A model generated the notes under the pieces. That model was not told where the DNA came from. It worked only from the letters and a program-made list of their open reading frames with translations, and ran no database searches. From NCBI RefSeq assembly GCF_025677645.1, contig NZ_CP106879.1, positions 558,001 to 622,000 of the forward strand: a stretch of 64,000 nucleotides of DNA. Reading direction: 5' to 3'. Shown here piece after piece: positions 1-8,639 of the stretch. The first letter of the stretch is position 1, and each line of letters begins with the position of its first letter. Both the position numbers and the translations under genes were made by a program. This DNA comes from Curtobacterium poinsettiae (lineage in GTDB: Bacteria; Actinomycetota; Actinomycetes; Actinomycetales; Microbacteriaceae).

Positions 1-174
1 GGACCGGCCGTCCTCGAACCGGAGTCGGTCGAACGCCTCCACACGAGCGGGCATGCCAGCAGCCTCGAGCGCGACCAACGTCTGCGTGATGTCGATGGTC
101 CATCCCAGTCCGAACGGCAACGACAGGATCGTCTGTTGGTGTCGGATGTCCTGCACCCACTGCCGGTCACTCAT
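1..174 (-). CDS. Unknown protein, N-terminal 58 codons (runs off window)
   Basis: Reading leftward from an ATG at 174, an open frame of 58 codons (beginning MSDRQWVQDIRHQQ) reaches the window edge without a stop. The start overlaps the stop of the 215-residue gene just upstream by 8 bp (an ATGAGTGA junction), so the two are probably translationally coupled. The visible part is soluble-looking, with a short hydrophobic strand LSLPFGLGW and an amphipathic segment rich in Ala and Arg. I do not recognise a family; too little is visible to assign a role. Confidence 0.6.
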   Translation of the reverse strand, partial: MSDRQWVQDIRHQQTILSLPFGLGWTIDITQTLVALEAAGMPARVEAFDRLRFEDGRS

Positions 175-814
175 CAGGGCTGCCCCGGCTCGGCCTTGAC
201 GGCGGGCGCTCATCACGGCCGGCGAGCCTCGGGTCGTCATCTGAGAGCCGCTCGAGTCCGAGTCCGGACGCGTCGAGGATGGCGTTCTCGGACTCCTCGG
301 TGGCGACGAACGACCCGATCTCCGCGTTGACCGCGACAAGAGTCCCTATTCGACTGCGCGCGTCCAACACCACCGCGGCGATCTCCTCGTCCGTGCAGTC
401 AGACGTGAACTCGGGCTTCGATGGATGGAGGGCGGGGAACTCGAGCTGCTGCACCGGCGGATGCCACTTCACACCTATGCGGAGGACGCGGTCGTCGGCA
501 TCGTTGCGGTAGAACATCGACCCGAACGGGCGACCTTTGTCGAGGGTCAGGTCCGCACCATGAAGGGTCCAGCCGGTGGCCGCAAACCGCGGCTCCCACC
601 GTTCGACGAGCAGGGCGCCGACCCCCATCCGGAGGCCCGGGATGAGCGCCTGGCCGTCGGCGACCTCTGTGTACAAAGCATCGGGCTGCAGCCGTGGCTC
701 CTCACGCAGACGGGCGAGCGGGATACGACTTATCCCACGGATCGCGTCGAGCTGCCGTCTACGGCGAACTTCTGGGTCGTCATCTTCTGAAGGCGGCTCG
801 CGCGTCTCCTGCAT
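167..814 (-). CDS. Uncharacterised 215-residue soluble protein
   Basis: ATG at 814 gives 215 residues with no signal peptide or membrane segment. The N-terminus is acidic then basic (SEDDDPEVRRRR), the middle is a mixed alpha/beta body (about residues 45-165), and the C-terminus is a disordered Arg/Pro/Ser tail. No catalytic motif is recognisable. It is the first gene of a leftward pair, overlapping the next gene by 8 bp. The ribosome binding site is weak. Its position beside a conflict-type gene set suggests accessory DNA, but the function is unknown. Confidence 0.6.
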   Translation of the reverse strand: MQETREPPSEDDDPEVRRRRQLDAIRGISRIPLARLREEPRLQPDALYTEVADGQALIPGLRMGVGALLVERWEPRFAATGWTLHGADLTLDKGRPFGSMFYRNDADDRVLRIGVKWHPPVQQLEFPALHPSKPEFTSDCTDEEIAAVVLDARSRIGTLVAVNAEIGSFVATEESENAILDASGLGLERLSDDDPRLAGRDERPPSRPSRGSPDE

Positions 815-880
815 GCGCTCATTGTAACGAGCGGTGGTTTGGCTGTCTACCTCGCCTTCAATGGTCCGTGCAGCACGCCG

Positions 881-2224
881 TCACGGCGCTCCTTGCGGGA
901 TGTAGGCAAGGGCGATCAACGCGGCGATGCTCACTGCGGCGATCAGCCCGCAGGTCCACGCTGCCGCTTTTGCTCCCATGACTCCGCGGTGCCCGAAGGC
1001 GGCAGCTTCCCGCGCCGCGCGACGACCCAACAGGACACCGAACGGGAAGAACGGCACTGCAACCCATGACCAAAGCACTAACCGTCCCAGCCGTGCACGA
1101 TGCTGCTGACCGGGTGCTCGTTCCAGCCGGTCGAGCCGTCGCTGGAGAACTAGCCGCACATCGTTGATGATAAACCCGCCTCGGCGGTCGCTCCTCCGCG
1201 CAGCGAGCCCCATCACAGCAAATGGGAGAGCGGCAACACAGACCCACATCCCAAGGAGCCCCCGAGCAAGATCGGTGGTCGTGGTCGTGGTCGCCGCGCC
1301 GTGCAGTTGCAACTGTGCCTGTAAGACCACGATGAGGAGTTCGCCGGCGAGGAGTATTCCGAACAGGACGAGGCCGATCAGCAGACCCGGTTGCCGATCG
1401 AAGAGTGCTTGCATGAACAGCAGCACCATCAGCCATGCGGTGGCAGTCACTAACACGATGATGCTGAACCGTCCGACAAGCTGAATGGTGTCGTGAGCGG
1501 GGAGGAACACGTCGCTGAGAGCCGTACACATCACCGGGGCGACGACAAAAGCAGCGAACCTCTGCGTCCAAACGGTTCGCCGTCGACTCGGCGGGGGAAA
1601 GCCGGTTCGCACGACATGGCGCAGCAACTGCTGCCGTCGATGCTGGAGGAGCTCCCGCACCGCCCCGGCCACCGGATACTGAAGTAGCACATGCGTCTCA
1701 GCGGCGATGAAGGCGAGAAATGTGCTTGTCAGGAGGGCGCCGACCACGCGCGTGACATCGAGATGCGGCAGACGTGCGTACCAGATCGTTGCCAGACACC
1801 CCAGGAGGACCGCGGCGAAGAGGGCTCCGGTCGCGAGGGCGCGGAGGAAGTTGCGTTGCACCACGCTTCGCGCGGTGGTCCGCAGGTCCGAGCCTTCTGC
1901 GGCGATGACGGACCTCGCCCCGAACTGCAAAGCGACGATGACACCGCCGAGGCCGGCGTAGACGCCGACGATGGTCGCACCGGAGAGAGGATGTACCTCG
2001 AACATTGGTTCGTTCTCGGTCGGATTCTGTGTCCCGAACAGAGCGGCAGCGAGCCAGAGGTAGAGCAAGAGCCCGACGGTGACGAGTGTGGCGCGAAGAA
2101 CCAGTGATTGCACTGCTCGGCCGTACAGCCGGGATTCTCGAACGACCTGCGAGGCGATCAGTTCCCCCGGAGAAGGTTCTTCAATCGCGTCGATCGAGTT
2201 CGATTCCCGCGTCCACCACGGCAT
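881..2224 (-). CDS. Multi-pass integral membrane protein, unknown function
   Basis: The start is set at the ATG at 2224 because an AGGGGGA ribosome binding site lies just upstream; an upstream in-frame start at 2293 lacks one. The 447-residue product has about ten hydrophobic helices (roughly 44-65, 82-104, 130-150, 160-180, 222-242, 252-275, 280-303, 322-342, 384-402, 420-441). Arg-rich loops lie between helices 4 and 5 (about 187-221) and between helices 8 and 9 (about 343-383), and a run of six Thr at about 312-317 comes from a GTGGTC microrepeat. No transporter signature is evident. It is transcribed divergently from the AlbA_2-like gene, with a shared 113-bp promoter region (2225-2337). 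Confidence 0.7.
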   Translation of the reverse strand: MPWWTRESNSIDAIEEPSPGELIASQVVRESRLYGRAVQSLVLRATLVTVGLLLYLWLAAALFGTQNPTENEPMFEVHPLSGATIVGVYAGLGGVIVALQFGARSVIAAEGSDLRTTARSVVQRNFLRALATGALFAAVLLGCLATIWYARLPHLDVTRVVGALLTSTFLAFIAAETHVLLQYPVAGAVRELLQHRRQQLLRHVVRTGFPPPSRRRTVWTQRFAAFVVAPVMCTALSDVFLPAHDTIQLVGRFSIIVLVTATAWLMVLLFMQALFDRQPGLLIGLVLFGILLAGELLIVVLQAQLQLHGAATTTTTTDLARGLLGMWVCVAALPFAVMGLAARRSDRRGGFIINDVRLVLQRRLDRLERAPGQQHRARLGRLVLWSWVAVPFFPFGVLLGRRAAREAAAFGHRGVMGAKAAAWTCGLIAAVSIAALIALAYIPQGAP

Positions 2225-2337
2225 GGTTCCCCCTGAGCGTTCTCGGCAACCCCGATCAGTTGCGGACACCACCGTAGAAGAGGGCGCAGACAAAACCGGC
2301 GTATGCCACCGTGGGCCGGGGGGCTAGATTGCTGCGC

Positions 2338-3435
2338 ATGCGTTCCGTTGAATACTCGCAAGCCGATGCGATCTGGCTCGTCGCCGGTGAGGAGCGGGCG
2401 GTGGACTGGGAGGGGTACCTGCAGCTGTTCAAGGACGAACTGCAGACGCTCGTCGCAAGCGACCTCCGCGACGGTCTCATCGCAGAAGCCGGGACGATGG
2501 AACCGAGTCACGCGAGGGCGTATGTCGTATCGGTGCCTCGTGGGTATGAAGAGGAGTACGGGCCGTACGAGCCGGTGCACTTCGAATGGGATGGCGTGAA
2601 TCTCACCGTCGTCATGTTGCACACCGGCCCGTCCGACGGAATCCACGAGGACGTCTTCGTCGACCGGATACGGGAGCTGCTGCAGCCGTTCGTCGACTAC
2701 TGCGACGGGACAGACCTGGACGTCGAGTTCGCGTACGAATGGGCTGGGGCCCTCGACTCTGCGGTGACGATCCGCTTCGCTGTGCCGATCGCAGATCGGA
2801 GCGTCGCGGACATCCTCAGCGACGGAATGGACGCGCTCCGACTCTGCCATGCCTTCTCCGCGAGAGCGATCACCCGCGAGAGCGTCGGGAACCTCGTCCG
2901 AGGTGGTGCGGCGCACCTACTCGTCGGACAGGAAGAAGGGAACTGGTTCGACGCAAAACAGATGCTCTACGAAGACACCCTCACTGGCCACATATCCCTA
3001 GCGCAGGACGTCGCACGATTCTGCAACGCCGAGGACGGCGGTCTCATCCTCATCGGAGCGAAAACCAAACCCATCCCCGGTGGGGAAGTGGTCAAACGAA
3101 TACGCGGAGTCGAAGCGCCACTCGGGATCGACGCTCGCTACAGCGGCATCCTCGACCGGTACCTGTACCCGCTACCGGCGGGCGTGCGTATCAACAGCGT
3201 CCCGCTGCCCAACGGCAAGAGTGTCGTCGCCGTCGACGTCCCGCCGCAGCAGGAAACGCAAAAACCGTTCCTCGTCCATGGGGCCATCCGAGCGGATGGC
3301 GAAGTCGAGGGAGCGTTCATCAGCATCGTGCAGCGACGAGGTGAAGCGAGCGTGCCGATCACCGCCCCAATGATCCACGCCACACTCGCAGCCGGCCGTG
3401 CCCGGCTCCGAGGGGAAGATAGCCGCAGCAGCTGA
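2338..3435 (+). CDS. AlbA_2 / Schlafen-like nucleic-acid-binding domain protein
   Basis: ATG at 2338 gives 365 residues. The first ~190 residues are unassigned. From about residue 197 the pattern E-G-N-W-F-D-A-K-Q, then DVARFCNAEDGGLILIGAK (about 224-242), matches the AlbA_2 (formerly divergent AAA_4) fold: an acidic-aromatic start, an iAaFaN-like helix and a GG-hhhhG strand. Proteins of this family bind or cleave nucleic acid or act as regulators in conflict systems. No HTH or helicase is fused. It heads a rightward series with the GNAT-PIN and ASCH genes (227-bp gap), so a joint role is possible but unproven. Base composition is lower in GC than in the metabolic part of the window. Confidence 0.65.
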   Translation: MRSVEYSQADAIWLVAGEERAVDWEGYLQLFKDELQTLVASDLRDGLIAEAGTMEPSHARAYVVSVPRGYEEEYGPYEPVHFEWDGVNLTVVMLHTGPSDGIHEDVFVDRIRELLQPFVDYCDGTDLDVEFAYEWAGALDSAVTIRFAVPIADRSVADILSDGMDALRLCHAFSARAITRESVGNLVRGGAAHLLVGQEEGNWFDAKQMLYEDTLTGHISLAQDVARFCNAEDGGLILIGAKTKPIPGGEVVKRIRGVEAPLGIDARYSGILDRYLYPLPAGVRINSVPLPNGKSVVAVDVPPQQETQKPFLVHGAIRADGEVEGAFISIVQRRGEASVPITAPMIHATLAAGRARLRGEDSRSS

Positions 3436-3662
3436 GCGCCCTACTTCGACCATTTGCGCATGAACGCTGGAGCACGGGAAGAGTGCGAGGGCAGTCGTGC
3501 ATCCCGCCACTTCCTCGGCGTTGTCCTGCCAACGAGGGAGTGACGGTGGCACCTTGAGCGGAGTGAAGCCAGCGTCAGTGGCGCTTCGGCGAGGCGCACC
3601 GAGCCGACGCGACGCTGCTGTTGAATGAGGGCGTATCAACTACAAGACCGGGGGAGAACGCC

Positions 3663-5675
3663 GTGTCCTACGAGCTGACCTATCCGCAGGACCAGGATCG
3701 GATGGGTCAGGGGACGGTCCTCGACGACGTTTACGCGTTGTGGAAGCGGCACTCCGCGACCCTCGGATTCTTACCGTTCACGGCATTCAACGACCGTGCC
3801 GCTGCCCGGCAACTCCTCGCAGCCCGCCGCGATGACATCGTCGTCGGGTACGTCCTATTCGACCTGCCGAGAACCGGGCAGATCATCCTCCGACATGTCT
3901 GTGTGGCGAAATCAGAGCGTGGTCGCAGCCTCGCACGCTTCATGACCGACCGGATCATCGCCGACCATCCCGAACGTCTCGAGATTGCAGCGGACTGTCG
4001 GGAAGACTATGGTCTGCATGGCTTCTGGACCAGGCTCGGGATGACGCCCCGAGCGGAACGACCGGGCCGGCGCCAACTTGGATCAGTCCTCACGAGGTGG
4101 CGGCGCTCGCTCGGCCAATTGGATCTCATCGAAGCAGCGCTCCTGGCATCGCCGTTACCGCTGGCGGTGCTCGACTCGAATGTAGTCACCGACCTGTGCA
4201 GCGCAGCCCACGTACATCGTGATCGTGTTCAGGAATCCGCCGGGTTGAACGCTTCGTGGCTGCAAGACCATCTCGTCTACGCGGTGTCAGGCCAACTCGA
4301 CGAGGAGATTCGCCGCACTGCTGACGTTGCGCAGCGCGCCGCATTGCGAACCGGATCGCAGCACTGGGTGCGGCTACGAACGACCCGGCCCACCGATACC
4401 TCCCTTGAAGACGAGCTCCTTGAACGGCTCGGTCCCGCCGCAAAGCGAGACAAGTCGTTCGCTGACGACGTTCTGCACGTCGCCGACGCCATCCGCGCCG
4501 ACGCTGCATACTTTGTCACCAACGACGACAACTTCATCGGCAGCACCGACGGATGGCTCCGAGCGGACTACGGCATTGAAGCCATCCGACCGCACGTGCT
4601 CATCGGCCGGATCCGCAGCAACATCGGACAGCCTTCCTTCATCCCGAGGCTGATCGACTCCGTCAACCTCGACTGGGTGACTCCGGAGCGCCTAGACGCT
4701 CAGACCACCCAGAACGCCTTCGCCGCGCATCGTGCCGGTGAACGTGGTCGCTCCCTCCTGCAGCGCCTTGCGGACGCGCGCAGCCATCCGCAGAGCACAC
4801 GAGTGCAAATTCTCGTCAACGGCGGGTCGCCATGGGCTCTCCTCGCGGAGCGGCGCGACGGTGACGAACTCGTCGTACCGCTACTGCGTGTCGCCGCCGG
4901 TCCACAAGCATTGACCGTCGCGTTGCAGCTCGCCCGTCACCTGCGCCGCCTTGCCGTGAGGAGTGGTTGCGTGAGGGTGCGTGTCACCGACATCACTACC
5001 GACGCGACAACCGTCGGTGAAGCGCTCCGCGAAGATGGGTACACCATCGACGAAAACGCATTCGTCGTCAGTCCCGTCGGAGGAACGCAGTATCTGCCCG
5101 GACTAAGCGCGGTCGAAGTCAGCGACAGGGAACGACTGCACTATCCGTTGGCGGTCGTCGGTGCAGACATGCCCGTGGCAGTGGTGCCAATCCAGCCCCG
5201 ATTCGCCGAAGGTCTCCTCGGATACGCTGCTGACACTCTGTTGCAGCTACGATCGACGGCCTTGGGTGTCCTCCGTCAACACGTGTACTTTCACAAGCCG
5301 TCAGGATCGCCGTTGACGGTCCCGTCGCGGCTGCTCTGGTACGTCACCGCCGACGACCTAGCCGTGACTCGTCGCCTCGTAGCTCGATCACGGATCATCG
5401 CTAGTGAGGTGCTACCAGCCGAGGAGGCACATGCCATCTACCGGGAGCTGGGCGTCCTGCCACTTCGAGAGATCCGCGCCGCGGCGAACGGTAACGGTGA
5501 CGTGCATGTCATACGGTTCGAGGACACTGAACTGCTAGAACGGGAACTCAGCCGCCGGCAGGTGCTGCAGCTCAACCATGAGCACGGTATCAACGGCAAC
5601 TTCCAGTCAGTCCGAGCCGTTCCATCCGCATACTTCGACGATGTGATGCGTCTACAAGAAACGGAGCACGGATGA
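3663..5675 (+). CDS. GNAT acetyltransferase - PIN nuclease fusion protein
   Basis: I choose the GTG at 3663 because GGGGGAG (3650-3656) sits 6 bases upstream; a TTG at 3621 is in frame but lacks a site. The product is 670 residues. Residues about 20-130 are a GNAT domain (acetyl-CoA loop near 78-97, ending in a GLHGFWTRLGM-type strand). Residues about 166-320 are a PIN domain with the expected acidic residues: Asp171 in VLDSN, Glu214/215, Asp268/269 in ADDVLHVAD and Asp288/289 in TNDDNF. The C-terminal half (about 350-670) may hold a second, degenerate GNAT-like fold and an unassigned tail. It overlaps the ASCH gene by 4 bp (ATGA). PIN domains are Mg-dependent RNases, so acetylation plus RNA cleavage, perhaps acting on tRNA, is an inference. 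Confidence 0.75.
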   Translation: MSYELTYPQDQDRMGQGTVLDDVYALWKRHSATLGFLPFTAFNDRAAARQLLAARRDDIVVGYVLFDLPRTGQIILRHVCVAKSERGRSLARFMTDRIIADHPERLEIAADCREDYGLHGFWTRLGMTPRAERPGRRQLGSVLTRWRRSLGQLDLIEAALLASPLPLAVLDSNVVTDLCSAAHVHRDRVQESAGLNASWLQDHLVYAVSGQLDEEIRRTADVAQRAALRTGSQHWVRLRTTRPTDTSLEDELLERLGPAAKRDKSFADDVLHVADAIRADAAYFVTNDDNFIGSTDGWLRADYGIEAIRPHVLIGRIRSNIGQPSFIPRLIDSVNLDWVTPERLDAQTTQNAFAAHRAGERGRSLLQRLADARSHPQSTRVQILVNGGSPWALLAERRDGDELVVPLLRVAAGPQALTVALQLARHLRRLAVRSGCVRVRVTDITTDATTVGEALREDGYTIDENAFVVSPVGGTQYLPGLSAVEVSDRERLHYPLAVVGADMPVAVVPIQPRFAEGLLGYAADTLLQLRSTALGVLRQHVYFHKPSGSPLTVPSRLLWYVTADDLAVTRRLVARSRIIASEVLPAEEAHAIYRELGVLPLREIRAAANGNGDVHVIRFEDTELLERELSRRQVLQLNHEHGINGNFQSVRAVPSAYFDDVMRLQETEHG

Positions 5676-6148
5676 GCGCCGACCGATGTGTCCTGCTGTC
5701 CGTCCGGCCCCAGTACGCACACGCCCTCCTCGCCGGTACCAAGACGGCCGAAGTGCGACGCCGGTTCCCTGACCTCGACGCCGGCACCATCCTCTTCGTG
5801 TACTCAAGCTCCCCAGAGCGGAAAGTCATCGGAACGCTCCGTCTGAAGGCAGTGCATCAGCTGCACCCCACGACGGTGTGGCAACGCTTCAAACGCATGA
5901 TTGGCATCGACCAGGCATACCTCGACGACTACCTCCGAGGGGCATCCAATGCCGCAATAGTCGAGGTGGACGAACCGCAACAATGGTCCGAGACGGTGAC
6001 CCTCCAACAACTGCGGGATCACCTCGGACTGGAACCCGCGCAAAGCTACCGGTACCTCGACCTGTGGACAGCCGAGCAGCTCGAGGAGATCAGAAGCCTG
6101 GACTCGGGTGTGACGAACACGACCAGCCCCGCGTGGACTGCGGCCTGA
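5672..6148 (+). CDS. ASCH-domain (PUA-like) RNA-binding protein
   Basis: The ATG at 5672 overlaps the stop of the GNAT-PIN gene (ATGA), indicating coupled translation. The 158-residue product has the ASCH signature LLAGTKTAEVRRRFP at about 18-32 (GxKTxExR pattern), preceded by the VLLSVRPQYA strand and followed by the ss-E-R-K-V-I-G-T-L strand. ASCH domains have a PUA-like fold and are thought to bind RNA or modified nucleotides. The C-terminal part (about 90-145) is helical, with a YRYLDLWTAEQLEEI segment. The constant spacing with the PIN partner suggests it either guides or restrains that nuclease; which one is not visible. Confidence 0.75.
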   Translation: MSADRCVLLSVRPQYAHALLAGTKTAEVRRRFPDLDAGTILFVYSSSPERKVIGTLRLKAVHQLHPTTVWQRFKRMIGIDQAYLDDYLRGASNAAIVEVDEPQQWSETVTLQQLRDHLGLEPAQSYRYLDLWTAEQLEEIRSLDSGVTNTTSPAWTAA

Positions 6149-6258
6149 CGCAACAGCTGCCCCAGGAAAGGCAGATCGCCCGACCAACATCACAACGCTC
6201 GCGGCAACGGCTGACCCCGGGATGGCGTCTAGCCGGCCAGGACCGCCGACCGCCCGTA

Positions 6259-6471
6259 TCAACGCAGGCCGTCGCGTTCTTGCCGTGCCACACGCAGCCA
6301 GCTCGTCAGCGTTCCGAACGGAACACCAACACGGGCAGCAGCATCCCGCTGCGTCACCCCAGCATCAGTCAACGCCAACAGCTGCGCACGCGCCATCCGC
6401 GCATCCGACGCGCTCTGCCGCAGCAGGTACCGGACCTCCACGAAGCCCTCATCAACATCAGCCTTGTCCAC
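6259..6471 (-). CDS. Small helix-turn-helix protein
   Basis: The start is GTG at 6471, preceded by GGAGA five bases upstream, which makes this 70-residue frame credible. Residues about 30-62 read LLALTDAGVTQRDAAARVGV then PFGTLTSWLRVAR, a classic HTH (helix, GVTQRDAAARVGV turn, recognition helix TLTSWLR) like those of Xre-type regulators or transposase/resolvase DNA-binding ends. No catalytic domain follows. It is convergent with the ASCH gene (111 bp apart) and may regulate the neighbouring module or be a relic of a mobile element. Confidence 0.55.
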   Translation of the reverse strand: MDKADVDEGFVEVRYLLRQSASDARMARAQLLALTDAGVTQRDAAARVGVPFGTLTSWLRVARQERDGLR

Positions 6472-6662
6472 AACGTCTCCAACCGACTACCGATACGGGA
6501 TACTGATCGACAGCGGACTGCACCCGATGCGCCAAGCGACAAGGGTCTCGGGAGTCCAGAGGATTTCAGTGGAGCGAAGAGAGGATATGACTGTAACAGG
6601 TCAGAAAACTAGCCTGCAAACAGGCGCTGATCAGGTATTTTCCTAACAACCCACCAGGCGAG

Positions 6663-6702
6663 AACAGGAAAGGCCCCGGAGGAATCCGGGGCCTTTCCTG
6701 TT
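6663..6702. terminator. Strong bidirectional hairpin terminator
   Basis: A perfect 17-bp stem (6663-6679 with 6686-6702) encloses a six-base loop and ends AACAGG/CCTGTTT, giving T-tracts on both sides. It lies just downstream of the 3' end of the 159-residue membrane-protein gene and separates the accessory-looking left end from the metabolic part. Confidence 0.85.
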
Positions 6703-6743
6703 TCTCCGGGGTCTTCCTCGGAGTCGTCCGCGGTTCCTGGCTG

Positions 6744-7223
6744 TCAGGCCCGGTCGGCCTCCGTCGTGTGGTCGGCATCCGGCCTGGAGGCACGGCTCGG
6801 CCCCGACACGCCGGTTCCGTCGAACCCGTGGTCGGTTCTGCGGGCCTGCTGCGGAGCGAAGAACAGGCGCGCGCTGGGCAGGAAGAGCAGGACCGCGGCG
6901 ACGACCGACAGCGCGATCGTCAGGACCGCGAGTTCGCCGCCGGTGACGCTCAGGAGCGCGCGGAAGGCCGCGACGACGACGAGCACGGTGCGCGCGACGC
7001 GGGAGCCCGCGGCCATCCGGAACACCGCCCACGTCACCAGGGCCCAGAGGACCAGGGCGACGATCCCGGCGAGGACCGGCGCCCGGCCGACCGCCGCGTC
7101 CGTCGCGAAGAACTGGAGCACCGTGGCGGCGACGCAAGCTGCCACCCACACCAGCCACAGCACGAAGGACACGGTGACCACCTGCGGTCGGTCCGGTCGT
7201 CGGAGGATGAACGTCCTGGTCAT
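6744..7223 (-). CDS. Four-helix membrane protein, unknown
   Basis: The ATG at 7223 (MTRTFILRRPD) has a GAGGAC ribosome binding site about 8 bases upstream. The 159-residue product has four hydrophobic helices (about 17-40, 50-70, 76-93, 98-118) and a polar Asp/Ser/Arg tail of about 38 residues that should be cytosolic. No conserved motif is recognised. Its stop is followed by the 6663-6702 terminator. It is divergent from the Nudix gene. A longer upstream open frame antisense to the Nudix gene is not real. Confidence 0.65.
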   Translation of the reverse strand: MTRTFILRRPDRPQVVTVSFVLWLVWVAACVAATVLQFFATDAAVGRAPVLAGIVALVLWALVTWAVFRMAAGSRVARTVLVVVAAFRALLSVTGGELAVLTIALSVVAAVLLFLPSARLFFAPQQARRTDHGFDGTGVSGPSRASRPDADHTTEADRA

Positions 7224-7313
7224 GCTGCACCGTCCTCTGCCGCTCCCTGGTGCGGCACGTCGAGCGTACCGAGCGGACGGGGTCCTGCCGAGGTGCCCGG
7301 CTACGGTGACCGG

Positions 7314-8015
7314 GTGACCGACGAACGCACCACCGTCCAGCGTCCCGGAGTGGACGTCCCCGACGACCGTGGGCGGACGGGCCTCGACGCCGTGGGCCGT
7401 GCCCTCGACCGCAACCCCGACGTCGTCGTGCGGGACGTCGAGGTGGTGTCGAACGGGTGGCACGTGCTCCGTCGTACGACCCTCGACGTCCGGCGCCGCG
7501 ACGGTCGCTGGGACCGGCAGCAGCGCGAGACCTACGACCGCGGGAACGGCGCGACGGTGCTGCCGTACGACGCCGAGCGCGGCACCGTCCTGCTCACGCG
7601 GCAGTTCCGGTGGCCGGCGTACGTGAACGGACACCCGGACGGCATGTTGATCGAGGCCGCGGCGGGACTGCTCGACGAGGACGACCCCGAGACCGCGGTC
7701 CGGCGTGAAGCCGCCGAGGAGCTCGGCATCCGGCTCGGCGTGCTCGAGCACCTGGGCGACGTGTTCATGAGCCCCGGTTCGGTCACCGAGCGGGTCCACT
7801 TCTACCTCGGCGCGTACACGCCGGCTGACCGGGTCGAAGCCGGTGGCGGCGTCGAGGACGAGGGTGAGGACATCGAGGTGCTCGAGGTGCAGCTCGACGA
7901 GGCGCTCGCGATGGTGGCGGACGGTCGGATCGCCGACGGCAAGACGATCATGCTGCTGCAGTGGGTGGCACTGCGGTCGATGGCGCTGCGGCGGGTGTCA
8001 CCGCGACAGGGCTGA
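7314..8015 (+). CDS. Nudix hydrolase (ADP-ribose / GDP-mannose pyrophosphatase type)
   Basis: GTG start at 7314; 233 residues. The Nudix box is at about 120-142 (core REAAEELGI after a GLLDEDDPETAV segment), preceded by LLTRQFRWPAY, the strand that positions substrate in NudK/NudF-like ADP-ribose and GDP-mannose pyrophosphatases. The C-terminal VLEVQLDEALAMVADGRIAD segment followed by DGKTIMLLQW is typical of that branch. It likely hydrolyses a nucleoside-diphosphate sugar in the cytosol. The 3' end overlaps the convergent TetR gene by 18 bp. Confidence 0.85.
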   Translation: MTDERTTVQRPGVDVPDDRGRTGLDAVGRALDRNPDVVVRDVEVVSNGWHVLRRTTLDVRRRDGRWDRQQRETYDRGNGATVLPYDAERGTVLLTRQFRWPAYVNGHPDGMLIEAAAGLLDEDDPETAVRREAAEELGIRLGVLEHLGDVFMSPGSVTERVHFYLGAYTPADRVEAGGGVEDEGEDIEVLEVQLDEALAMVADGRIADGKTIMLLQWVALRSMALRRVSPRQG

Positions 8016-8639
8016 CCCGTCCAGGCCCACCGCTCGCGCGATCGTCGTGCGGACCAGGGCCTCGCGGGTCGGGCGGTCGAGGTAGTCGACCAGGGCGTAC
8101 CCGTTGGTGGCGTCGACGAGCGCGAAGAGCAGGCGTCCGACGCCGTCCGGGTCGTCGGTGTGCAGCACACCCGCGCGGACCCCGTCGACGACGACCGTGG
8201 TCGCGAGGAGCTGCCAGTCGTCCATGACGTCCCGTGCCGCGGTCGCCAGTGCCGCGTTCGTGCGGCCGATGCTCCACGCGTCGGCCCACAGGGTGGCGAC
8301 GTCGTCGCGGGCGGGATCGGCGATGCAGCCGAGCAGGGTGCGGAGGCCGGAGACGGGGTCGGGCGCAGCGGCGACGATCGCGCGGACCTCGGCGACCTCG
8401 GCGTCCGCGACGGTGCGGAACGTCTCGCCGACCAGGTCCTCCATGCTCGGGCGGTAGTGGGCGACGAGCGAGGGCGCGACCCCGATCACTGCGGCGACAC
8501 CGCGGAGGGTGACGGCCGCGAGTCCCTCGGCGCGGGCGACGTCGATCGCGGCGGCGCTGATCTGCGCCTCGCGTTCGGCCGGACTCAGGCGCCGGCGGGC
8601 CGGTGTCGTCGGCATCGTCCCACGGTATCCGCGCGTCAC
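7998..8639 (-). CDS. TetR-family transcriptional regulator
   Basis: The start is taken as GTG at 8639, which overlaps the stop of the PucR gene (GTGA) and has a GAGG site upstream; an ATG at 8615 is the alternative. The N-terminal HTH is at about residues 22-68 (AAAIDVARAEGLAAVTLRGV, then IGVAPSLVAHY, the usual tetR turn and recognition helix). The C-terminal part (about 80-213) is the variable ligand-binding bundle, with WADAWS near 123. The tight coupling to pucR suggests the two regulators are made together and sense amine or GABA metabolism, but the ligand is unknown. Confidence 0.85.
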   Translation of the reverse strand: MTRGYRGTMPTTPARRRLSPAEREAQISAAAIDVARAEGLAAVTLRGVAAVIGVAPSLVAHYRPSMEDLVGETFRTVADAEVAEVRAIVAAAPDPVSGLRTLLGCIADPARDDVATLWADAWSIGRTNAALATAARDVMDDWQLLATTVVVDGVRAGVLHTDDPDGVGRLLFALVDATNGYALVDYLDRPTREALVRTTIARAVGLDGSALSR

